A program made the translations under genes and the position numbers. The notes under the pieces were generated by a model. The model had not been told where the DNA came from. It was given only the letters and a program-made list of their open reading frames with translations, and searched no databases. From Planctomycetota bacterium (lineage in GTDB: Bacteria > Planctomycetota > UBA8742 > UBA2392), in contig JACKID010000001.1 in NCBI GenBank assembly GCA_020638675.1, positions 1,922,001 to 1,986,000 of the forward strand: 64,000 nt of DNA, given 5' to 3'. Shown piece after piece: positions 44,031 to 50,678 of the stretch (position 1 is its first letter; each line of letters starts with the position of its first letter).

Positions 44031-45169
44031 GACTTGGCCGGCTGGCTCATGATGCGCTCGTAGTAGGCTTCCCAGACGGGCAGCAGGGCCTCGCGACGGA
44101 AGCGGCTGACGGCCGTTTCGCGCGCGGCTTCGCCCATCTTCTTTGCCAGCGGCTCATTGGTGATGAGCTTGCGGATCGACTCGGCCATTGCGGCCGTATC
44201 TCCCGGTTTGTGCAGGAACCCGCTCACGCCGTCCTCGACGACTTCCGGCAGCCCCCCCGTGTTGCTCGCTACGACCGGCACGGCACAGGCCATGGCCTCC
44301 AGCGCGCTGAGACCGAAACTTTCGTACTCGCTGGGCAGGAAGAACACGTCGGCCTGCGGCAGCAGCTCCCAGATCGCGTCGTAGGTGCCGGCAAAGGTGC
44401 AGCGGTCGAAGACACCCAGCTCGCGGGCGAGTTCCTTGCAGGCGCCCATGTCCGGACCGTCGCCGATCATCACCAGCCGCGCCTTCTTCTGGCGCGAGGC
44501 GATCTCGAACGCCTTGATGACGTCCTGCGGGCGCTTCACTTCGCGGAAGTTGCTGACATGCATAACGATCTTCTCGTCCGGCGCCGCCAGGTGGCCGCGC
44601 TTGTCCGGGCAGCAGTCGGTGGTGAAGCGCTGGGTGTCAACGAAGTTGGGAATCACTTCGATGTCCTGCGCGCCGCAATCGATCGTCTCGATGACGCGCT
44701 CTTTCAGCTCATTGCTCACGCTCGTGACGCCGTCGGATTTGCGGATGCCGAACTTCGTAATGCGCTGGAAGATGCGCTGCTGGCCGATGATGGTGATGTC
44801 GGTGCCGTGAAGCGTAGTGATCAGGCGTACGTTTGTGCCGTCGCCGTTCAGCATTTCGCGCGCGAGGTGCCCGCTGATGGCGTGGGGGATGGCGTAGTGC
44901 GCGTGCAGGATGTCCAGGCCATGCTGCTCGGCCACTTCCATGATCGTGCCCGCCAGCGCCAGGTCATAGGGCGGGTAGCGGAACAGTGGATAGGCGCTGA
45001 CCTCGACTTCGTGATAGGTCAGGTTCTTTCGAAAGCTGTCGAATCGGAACGGGATGGCGTAGCTGATGATATGGACGCTGTGCCCGTTCTCGGCCAGCGC
45101 TGCGCCAAGCTCCGTGGCGACTACGCCGGAGCCACCGTGGGTGGGGTAGCAGACGATCCCGATCTTCAT
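44027..45169 (-). CDS. bshA: N-acetyl-alpha-D-glucosaminyl L-malate synthase (bacillithiol synthesis)
   Basis: GT4 glycosyltransferase that links GlcNAc to L-malate, the first step of bacillithiol synthesis. 380 residues from ATG 45169 (45178 is an alternative). Key features: MKIGIVCYPTHGGSGVVA at the start, LHAHYAIPHA, TTLHGTDITIIG, and the retaining-GT motif E-x7-E (ESFGLSALE). The match to BshA is closer than to general GT4 enzymes. bshB and bshC are not in the window. Preceded by a promoter/terminator-bounded RNA (45246-45480). Confidence 0.9.
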   Translation of the reverse strand: MKIGIVCYPTHGGSGVVATELGAALAENGHSVHIISYAIPFRFDSFRKNLTYHEVEVSAYPLFRYPPYDLALAGTIMEVAEQHGLDILHAHYAIPHAISGHLAREMLNGDGTNVRLITTLHGTDITIIGQQRIFQRITKFGIRKSDGVTSVSNELKERVIETIDCGAQDIEVIPNFVDTQRFTTDCCPDKRGHLAAPDEKIVMHVSNFREVKRPQDVIKAFEIASRQKKARLVMIGDGPDMGACKELARELGVFDRCTFAGTYDAIWELLPQADVFFLPSEYESFGLSALEAMACAVPVVASNTGGLPEVVEDGVSGFLHKPGDTAAMAESIRKLITNEPLAKKMGEAARETAVSRFRREALLPVWEAYYERIMSQPAKS

Positions 45170-45245
45170 GCACAGCATCCAAGGATGTTGCGCGCGCACG
45201 CGCAATGCCTCAAACACCGGACGCGAGACGTCTGTTCCCGAGGGG

Positions 45246-45276
45246 AAAAACAAAGCCCCCGACAAGTGTCGGGGGC
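45246..45276 (-). terminator. Intrinsic terminator upstream of bshA
   Basis: Minus strand stem GCCCCCGAC/GTCGGGGGC with a four-base loop (45276-45255) followed by TTTGTTTTT (45254-45246). It lies 76 bases before the bshA start and ends the RNA that begins near 45480. Confidence 0.92.
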
Positions 45277-45480
45277 CGTGCAGGAGAGGACCGAGACGCG
45301 CAGAAAGGGCCGGAAAGGAGAGCGTAAAGCTACCCTCTCAAACACGTCTCGGCCGCATGGCACCGCTGCTGGGTGGGCGATCACCTCACAGCGGATGTTT
45401 CTGTCTCAGGCGGAAGGGGTGAACACCTTGTTCGTGAGGGGTCACGTACCGGTGGAGCTATCGCTCTCTCATCAACCGCA
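45246..45480 (-). ncRNA. Predicted structured RNA of about 235 nt (leader or small RNA), class unknown
   Basis: The unit runs from a consensus promoter to a strong terminator with no credible reading frame. On the minus strand it can form several hairpins: one closed by GAGC-GATA-GCTC within CGGT/ACCG, one with CCGCTG (45394-45389) pairing CAGCGG (45368-45363) around an inner GGTG/CACC stem, and a long one with CCGAGACG (45352-45345) pairing CGTCTCGG (45298-45291). It resembles none of tmRNA, RNase P RNA, SRP RNA or the common riboswitches by motif; 6S RNA is possible by size. Being 76 bases upstream of bshA, same strand, it could also be a riboswitch-type attenuator for bshA. Confidence 0.6.
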
Positions 45481-45486
45481 GAAGTT

Positions 45487-45514
45487 AGTATAGCCTATCC
45501 ACGGTGCCTGTCAA
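45487..45514 (-). promoter_or_regulatory. Consensus sigma-70 promoter of the RNA upstream of bshA
   Basis: Minus strand TTGACA (45514-45509), 16-base spacer, TATACT (45492-45487). An 8-bp inverted repeat (CTGAAACC 45518-45525 / GGTTTCAG 45539-45546) lies just upstream of the -35 box and could bind a regulator. Confidence 0.8.
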
Positions 45515-45546
45515 CGTCTGAAACCGTATTGTTCAAGGGGTTTCAG

Positions 45547-45810
45547 CGGGACCGGCATTATCACTCCTTCGCCGGAGTCTTTAACGACCGAGCACCCCCA
45601 AAGGCATCCTGAATTGGCCATATTTCAAACGAGCCTGGAGCCAATGCGTTCGCCAACTGCTCAGAGGGCCTATTTCTAGGCTGTCAGGGCCATTTGGGTG
45701 GACTTTCGCATTGCGACGCCGTGACCCAGTGTAATCGTGCCGTCACCGTCCGCGTTGCATCGCCCGTGCGGGCTGCTTTCCAAGCGGCAAATAAGTTAGT
45801 GGCAACTAGG
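45547..45810. other. Non-coding stretch between the RNA promoter and rimO
   Basis: About 260 bases with no credible gene on either strand; lower GC than the surroundings. Only short hairpins such as ACTCC-TTCGCC-GGAGT near 45560-45575 are visible. Confidence 0.5.
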
Positions 45811-47163
45811 TTAGTTCGCCGGCTCGCACAGCAGGTCGTAGCCCATGGAGCGCACAACCCGCGCATTCAAGCGGGTTCCCGGCTCATGGCGCCCCTTCAG
45901 CAGCGCCGTGCAGTCGATCTCCGGCGCGTCGGCCCTTGTGCGGGCGACGGTGGGGTACTTGGGGTCCTGGCCGGGCCCTTCGGCCATCACTTCGATGGTT
46001 GTGCCGACGAGTTTCTCGTTGGCTGCGAACAGCACTTCGCGGTTTACGTCCATGAAGCGGCGGTGGCGCTCCTCGATGACCTCGGGCGGGAGCTTGCCGT
46101 CCAGCTCGAAGGACGCGGCCTTGTCTTCGTCCGAGAACGGGAAGGCGCCGGCGCGATCGATGTGCCCCTCGCGGATGAAATCCAGGAGCTCGTTGAACTG
46201 TTCTTCGGTCTCGCCGGGGAAGCCGACTATGAACGTGCTGCGCAGCGTCAGCCCGGGGATGCGCTCGCGCATCTTTTCCAGTAGGCGGGTCGTGGTTTCG
46301 CGCGTGCTGCCGCGTCGCATGCGGCGCAGAACCTCGCTGCTGATGTGCTGCAGGGGCATGTCGATGTAGCCGAGCAGCTTGGGCTCGGTGGCCAGCAGCT
46401 CGATCAGCTCGTCCGTCACCTGCGTCGGGTAGGCGTACATCAGGCGGATCCAGTCGATGCCGTGGACCGTGGTCAGGTCGGCCAGCACTTCGTGAACGCT
46501 CTTGCGCCCTTCGGAATCGAGCCCGTAGTAGGTGCTGTCCTGCGCGACGATGATCAGCTCCCTGGCCCCGTCGGCCGCGAGCTCGGTCGCTTCCTGAATG
46601 ATCTGCTCGCGCGGCTTGCTGCGGAAACGCCCGCGGATGCTGGGAATCGTGCAGAAGCTGCACTTGTGGTCGCAGCCCTCGGAGATGCGCAGGTAGGCGT
46701 AATGGCGCGGCGTGATGCGCAGGCGGGCGCGGTCGTCGTAAACACTGCCGCGCTCGTCGGGGTCGCTGATGGCGATGCTGCGGGCCAGCTCGCCGCTGCC
46801 GGAAAGCTCGCGCAGGACGTCCGACAGGCGCGTGCGGTCGTTCACGCTAAGCAGCGCGTCGACACCGGGAACTTCCTTGTCCAGCACGTCGCGATAGTTG
46901 CCGACCATGCAGCCCGCGACCACCACACGCTTGACGTCGCCCTTATCCTTCAGGTCGAGCATGGCCTGGATGTGGTCCAGCGACTCCTGCCGCGATGCGC
47001 CCAGGAAGCCGCAGGTGTTGATCACCACGACGTCCGCGTCGTGGTAATCAGGCGTGACGACAAACCCCTCGGCCGCGATGCTGCCGAGCATGGTTTCGGA
47101 ATCGATCAGGTTTTTGGGGCAGCCGAGCGAAATGAACGCCACACTGCCAAGCGCCGTCTTCAT
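45811..47163 (-). CDS. rimO: Ribosomal protein uS12 methylthiotransferase RimO
   Basis: Radical-SAM enzyme that adds a methylthio group to an aspartate of ribosomal protein uS12. 450 residues from ATG 47163: N-terminal UPF0004 domain with the auxiliary cluster cysteines (SLGCPKNLIDSE, NTCGFLGAS, AGC), radical SAM motif CDHKCSFC, and a C-terminal TRAM domain (VGTTIEVMAEGPGQDP...). Full length. A TACTAT box 8 bases before the ATG suggests a leaderless or very short-leader transcript. Confidence 0.96.
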   Translation of the reverse strand: MKTALGSVAFISLGCPKNLIDSETMLGSIAAEGFVVTPDYHDADVVVINTCGFLGASRQESLDHIQAMLDLKDKGDVKRVVVAGCMVGNYRDVLDKEVPGVDALLSVNDRTRLSDVLRELSGSGELARSIAISDPDERGSVYDDRARLRITPRHYAYLRISEGCDHKCSFCTIPSIRGRFRSKPREQIIQEATELAADGARELIIVAQDSTYYGLDSEGRKSVHEVLADLTTVHGIDWIRLMYAYPTQVTDELIELLATEPKLLGYIDMPLQHISSEVLRRMRRGSTRETTTRLLEKMRERIPGLTLRSTFIVGFPGETEEQFNELLDFIREGHIDRAGAFPFSDEDKAASFELDGKLPPEVIEERHRRFMDVNREVLFAANEKLVGTTIEVMAEGPGQDPKYPTVARTRADAPEIDCTALLKGRHEPGTRLNARVVRSMGYDLLCEPAN

Positions 47164-47186
47164 GGGCGGCAATAGTAGGTGCCATA

Positions 47187-47208
47187 CCCCGGGCTGCAAA
47201 GCCCGGGG
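47187..47208. repeat. GC-rich palindrome upstream of rimO
   Basis: Perfect 9-bp stem CCCCGGGCT/AGCCCGGGG with GCAA loop, nested within a weaker inverted repeat (GCAATAG 47169-47175 region / CTATTGC 47225-47231 region). A similar core (GCTGCAAGCCCGGGG) occurs near 15078. Confidence 0.55.
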
Positions 47209-47249
47209 ATGCCCGCCAGTGAATCTATTGCGGGCTCACAGACAGGGCG

Positions 47250-47317
47250 ACTGCAACAGGACAGTCAGGATGGACAGGACAAGCTGTCTCCTGAACTCCT
47301 GACCGTCATGTCGCAGT
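47250..47317. repeat. Imperfect 68-bp palindrome between rimO and 47360
   Basis: Arms 47250-47270 (ACTGCAACAGGACAGTCAGGA minus the last base in length limit, i.e. ACTGCAACAGG...) and 47297-47317 are inverted copies with 18 of 21 matches. The inner part repeats GACAGGA/TCCTG units. Looks like a repetitive extragenic palindrome, not a terminator. Confidence 0.7.
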
Positions 47318-47329
47318 TCGCAGTTGACC

Positions 47330-47357
47330 ATCAACTATCAACCATCAACTATCAACC
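47330..47357. repeat. Tandem duplication directly before a start codon
   Basis: Two exact 14-base units (ATCAACTATCAACC) at 47330-47343 and 47344-47357. The ATG of the next gene follows after two bases, so no Shine-Dalgarno sequence exists there. AT-rich against a GC-rich background. Confidence 0.8.
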
Positions 47358-47359
47358 AA

Positions 47360-47968
47360 ATGAACACCTGGGTTGGAATCGAGGTCACCCGCCAGGTCCG
47401 CGTTGCGGACGGCGTGATTCAATCGGTCGGCAAGCTCTCGGCCGGCGGGGTGAACCTGCTGGAACACCAGATCGGTATCGCCAAGCAGCTCACCAGCCCG
47501 GACCAGGTCTGCATCCTTACACCGCAGGGCGACGAGGCCGTGCTGGAGCTGATCGCAAAGCACGAGCTGCGCGAGCTGGCCCCGTTCGACTTCATCGCCA
47601 TGCTGTCCGACCGCGCCAAGCACGGCGAGGAAGGCGCAAGCGTGCTGCTGCGCCAGATCGCGCCGCTGAGGGATGCAAAGGACGTGAAGAAGGCGCTGAA
47701 GCTGCTGAAGAAGCATCCGGTAGTAATCAGCGCCAGCAAGCCACCCAAGGGCCACAAACGCCACGAGCCCCTGCCCGGCCATGACGAGCCCGACTACCGC
47801 TGCCTCGCCTTCGAGGTCCGCCGCATCAGCGAATTCAGCATGCAGGCCATGACCGGCCTAAGCGCCGGCAACGAGGAGCTGCTGTTCATCGACTGGGACG
47901 GCTTTGCCGAACTCACCCGCCCGGAAGACGAGCCCGAGGTTGCTGCTGTGCTGGAGAAGTGGCGTTGA
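47360..47968 (+). CDS. Cytidylyltransferase-like protein lacking the usual N-terminal motif
   Basis: 202 residues. The fold pattern resembles CMP-sugar synthetases: an early strand pair, LTSPDQVCILTPQGDEAVLELI, then VLLRQIAPLRDAKDVKKALKLL followed by HPVVISASKP, close to the 'QPTSPLR...ID.A...S' region of NeuA/KdsB. The glycine/arginine nucleotide loop at the N-terminus of active enzymes is missing, so it may be inactive or specialised. The start ATG sits two bases after a tandem repeat and has no ribosome-binding site. Palindromic repeats flank it on both sides. Confidence 0.55.
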   Translation: MNTWVGIEVTRQVRVADGVIQSVGKLSAGGVNLLEHQIGIAKQLTSPDQVCILTPQGDEAVLELIAKHELRELAPFDFIAMLSDRAKHGEEGASVLLRQIAPLRDAKDVKKALKLLKKHPVVISASKPPKGHKRHEPLPGHDEPDYRCLAFEVRRISEFSMQAMTGLSAGNEELLFIDWDGFAELTRPEDEPEVAAVLEKWR

Positions 47969-48074
47969 ACCGCCAAGGACTGTAACTACAAGCACTGCAA
48001 TGCAACCATAAGTCCACATACGTGGACATGTCCACCTGTGTGGACTTATGGTTGCGTCCGTAGTGCTTGGCGGT
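47969..48074. repeat. Long palindrome between convergent genes
   Basis: Central arms GCAACCATAAGTCCACA (48002-48018) and its exact complement (48039-48055), flanked by AAGCACT/AGTGCTT and ACCGCCAAG/CTTGGCGGT; the left arm has about 13 extra bases. It starts right after the TGA of the 47360 gene and reaches within 10 bases of the hisS stop. No T-run follows, so a repetitive palindrome rather than a classic terminator, though it could end transcription both ways. Confidence 0.8.
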
Positions 48075-48083
48075 CCTTCGTGG

Positions 48084-49724
48084 TTAGACACCGAACTTGG
48101 GTGAGAGCTTCTGGTTCATGAATTCGGCGAGCATCTGGGAGAGCTTGTCGTCGCGGATTTCGTACCAGTCGAAGGTTGCTACTTCGGCGCGCTGCTCGTC
48201 GCTGACGGACTCGCGAATTGCTTCCGCCAGCTTGCCGTAGGCGGCCCAGCCGCATTTCAGCACTTCGTGTTTGGCGTTGCGCAGCAGGTAGACGCCGCCG
48301 ACGGCGGGTACGCGGTCGATCAGGTCGTCGGCGAATTCCCAGTCCCAGCTTCGCCCGGTGGCGGCGCTGGGGTCCGGGTCGACGTAGTTGTCCTGCACGG
48401 CCTGCGCCAGCGCCTCGATGTTGACCTGCACCTGCTCGCCGCTGTCCATGCTGCGCAACGTGGTGATACCGGCCTTCTCTTCTTCCGGCCCCGCGATCAC
48501 GACGAGCGGTATCCCCTTGCGCGAGGCGTACTTCATCTGCTTGGCGAGCTTCGCATCCGCATCGAGGTACAGCTCGGCGTTCACCCCCGCGCGGCGCAAC
48601 TCGCGCGCGGCACGCATGGAGTAGCCCTTGGTTTCGGGGCTGAAGATCGTCACGAGCACTGCCGCCGAGGCGCGCGCCTTGGGCAGCAGTTTCAGCTCTT
48701 CCAGCGCGGCGATCAGGCGGTCAATGCCGACGCTGATGCCCACGGCCGGCACTTCCTCACCACTGAACAGGCCTATCAAACCGTCATAGCGCCCGCCGCT
48801 CATCACGCTGCCGAAGCCGGGTAGGTCCTGCAGGAAGGTCTCGAACACGGTGCCAGTGTAGTACTCGAGCCCGCGCACGATGGTGGGGTCGATGCGCACG
48901 ACTTCATCAGGCACGCCCATGGCCTGTGCCGCCGTGAGTACCTCATTCAGCTCGTCGCAACCCAGGCGACCCATCTCGGTACTTCCGAGAAAGTCCCTCA
49001 TGCGCTCGAGGCGCGCGGCGTTTGATTCCGCGCCGTCCGCGATCTTCAGGAAGTCGATCACGGCCGAGAGTCCGTTGTCGCTGAAGCCGCCCTGTCCGAC
49101 CAGCGCCGCCAGCTCCTTGCGCACGCCGTCTTCGCCGATCTTGTCGAACTTGTCGATCGCGCGCATGACGCCGTCCATGACGCTGTTGTCCGACACGCCA
49201 ATACGCGCCTGCAGCCCCCGGAAGACCTTGCGGTTGTTGAAGCGAATGACGTAGTTGGGAACGCCGAGCGCGCGCATTACGGCATAGTCGATGGCGATGC
49301 ACTCGGCGTCGGCGAGGAGGCTTGTCGTGCCCACGATGTCGACGTCACACTGCCAGAATTCGCGGAAGCGGCCCTTGGCCGGGCTTTCGGCACGCCACAC
49401 CGGCCCCATCTGGTAGCGCTTGAAAGGCCGCGGCAGGTCGGTCTTGTACTGGCCGATCACGCGCGCGAGCGAAATGGTCAGCTCATAGCGAAGGGCCACG
49501 TCGCGGTCGCCTGCATCCTTGAAGCGATAAAACAGCTTCTCGGCTTCCGGCCCGGCCTTGCCGAGCAGGATTTCAGCGTACTCGATACTGGGCGTATCCA
49601 GCGGCTCGAAGCCGTAGCGCTCGAACACCTCGGCAATGCGGCGCAGCAGGCGCGTGCGCGGCACCATCACCTCGGGCAGGTAGTCCCGGAAGCCCTTCAG
49701 GATTCTCGGCTGTATCTTCGCCAT
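48084..49724 (-). CDS. hisS: Histidyl-tRNA synthetase with C-terminal GIY-YIG-like domain
   Basis: Charges tRNA-His. 546 residues from ATG 49724 (GAAGG five bases upstream). Class II motifs are intact: motif 2 VWRAESPAKGRFREFWQ, the histidine-binding RGLEYYTGTVFE, motif 3 GISVGIDRL, and the anticodon domain to about residue 450. An extra segment follows: GVY (477-479), ten residues, KCG (490-492), then helices and LAEFMNQKLSPKF near the end. Spacing and the terminal E...P-x-F match GIY-YIG domains, although the second motif is degenerate (KCG for YIG). The domain may bind nucleic acid without cutting. Confidence 0.93.
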   Translation of the reverse strand: MAKIQPRILKGFRDYLPEVMVPRTRLLRRIAEVFERYGFEPLDTPSIEYAEILLGKAGPEAEKLFYRFKDAGDRDVALRYELTISLARVIGQYKTDLPRPFKRYQMGPVWRAESPAKGRFREFWQCDVDIVGTTSLLADAECIAIDYAVMRALGVPNYVIRFNNRKVFRGLQARIGVSDNSVMDGVMRAIDKFDKIGEDGVRKELAALVGQGGFSDNGLSAVIDFLKIADGAESNAARLERMRDFLGSTEMGRLGCDELNEVLTAAQAMGVPDEVVRIDPTIVRGLEYYTGTVFETFLQDLPGFGSVMSGGRYDGLIGLFSGEEVPAVGISVGIDRLIAALEELKLLPKARASAAVLVTIFSPETKGYSMRAARELRRAGVNAELYLDADAKLAKQMKYASRKGIPLVVIAGPEEEKAGITTLRSMDSGEQVQVNIEALAQAVQDNYVDPDPSAATGRSWDWEFADDLIDRVPAVGGVYLLRNAKHEVLKCGWAAYGKLAEAIRESVSDEQRAEVATFDWYEIRDDKLSQMLAEFMNQKLSPKFGV

Positions 49725-49741
49725 GACCGCCTTCAAGCAAA

Positions 49742-49764
49742 CCGCCGACGATGAACGTCGGCGG
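49742..49764 (-). terminator. Hairpin between the rsb operon and hisS
   Basis: Perfect 9-bp stem CCGCCGACG/CGTCGGCGG with a five-base loop. On the minus strand TTTGCTT follows, a modest T-run, so it may end the rsbU-W-V transcript 18 bases before hisS. Confidence 0.6.
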
Positions 49765-49812
49765 GTTTCTAACCTATGGGTGTCCCCGCGACAACCGAGG
49801 CTACCTTCACGA

Positions 49813-50163
49813 TCACTTTTTCAGCGCCTTCAACGCTTCCTGCGGGCTGGCCGCGAACTTGAAGACCTGGCTGAGGCCCAGCATGTCGAACACTTCCTGC
49901 ACCGGCTCAGTCGGGTTCATCAGGACGATGTCGCCGCCGCGTTCGTGGCTGGCTGACAGCGTGCCGATAAACACGCCCGCGCCCGCGCTGCTGATGTACT
50001 CCACGTCGCTCAACTCGACGGCGAGGCGCACCTTGCCCTCGTCGAACAGGTTGTTGATGGTCTGTTCCATGTATTCGAACGTGTGTGCATCGAGCCAACC
50101 CGCGATGTGAATGAGCGTCACATCGGGCGAAAGTTGCTCCAGGTTGATCTCGAATTCCTTCAT
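49813..50163 (-). CDS. rsbV: STAS-domain anti-sigma factor antagonist (RsbV-like)
   Basis: 116 residues, a single STAS domain with the phosphorylatable serine region DVEYISSAGAGVFIGTL. In partner-switching systems the unphosphorylated form binds the RsbW-type kinase and frees its target; the kinase phosphorylates it and an RsbU-type phosphatase restores it. Both partners are encoded directly upstream on the same strand. Confidence 0.92.
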   Translation of the reverse strand: MKEFEINLEQLSPDVTLIHIAGWLDAHTFEYMEQTINNLFDEGKVRLAVELSDVEYISSAGAGVFIGTLSASHERGGDIVLMNPTEPVQEVFDMLGLSQVFKFAASPQEALKALKK

Positions 50164-50212
50164 GTGGTTGTGCCTTTACTACCCGCAACTGGGGAATCTA
50201 TGGGTGGCCGGC

Positions 50213-50662
50213 CTAGCCCGGAACCTTGATGTACTTAACCAATGTCAACTCGTTCACCTCGCCCTCGCGGGAGGTGTAGCGAACCTCATCCATGACCTTG
50301 CGCATGATGAACAGACCCAGCCCGCGCTTGTTGCCGCTGGCGATGTGCGCCTGCAGGTCCAGCTCGGCCTTGGCCGCCGAGCCGGTCGCCGTGTCGTAGC
50401 TGATGCCGTTGTCGCGAATCCGGACGCGGAAGCTCTGGTCGTCGGCGTCGATGAGGATCTCGACGTTTCCGCGCTCCATGCCCTCGTAGCCGTGCTGGAT
50501 GGTGTTGGCGACGGCCTCATCGACCGCGAGCACCACCTTGTTGGCATCGCCCGTCGGCAGCAATGAGCGCTTGATGGCCGAGTGCAGGAATTCACGCACG
50601 ACCGCGAGGTTGCGCGTCTCTGCTGCGACTTCAAGCTTGTCTGTTACGTGCGAATCTGACAC
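50213..50662 (-). CDS. rsbW: RsbW-type serine kinase/anti-sigma factor
   Basis: 149 residues of the GHKL ATPase fold: N-box VVLAVDEAVANTIQHGYEG, G1 RIRDNGISYD and G2 KRGLGLFIMRKVMDEV. Kinase for the STAS protein at 49813 and likely holder of a sigma factor or other target. No sigma-factor gene is adjacent, so the target lies elsewhere or is not a sigma factor. Confidence 0.92.
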   Translation of the reverse strand: MSDSHVTDKLEVAAETRNLAVVREFLHSAIKRSLLPTGDANKVVLAVDEAVANTIQHGYEGMERGNVEILIDADDQSFRVRIRDNGISYDTATGSAAKAELDLQAHIASGNKRGLGLFIMRKVMDEVRYTSREGEVNELTLVKYIKVPG

Positions 50663-50678
50663 CTGCTATCCCCGGTTG

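Noticed and set aside
45246..45480. tmRNA, SRP RNA, RNase P RNA or a common riboswitch
   Set aside because: None of the signature motifs (tmRNA tag and acceptor end, SRP GGAA helix, RNase P core, cobalamin/TPP/SAM/FMN/c-di-AMP cores) could be found on the minus strand. 6S RNA cannot be excluded by eye.
47330..47357. Start of a CRISPR array
   Set aside because: Only two units, no spacers between them and no cas genes.
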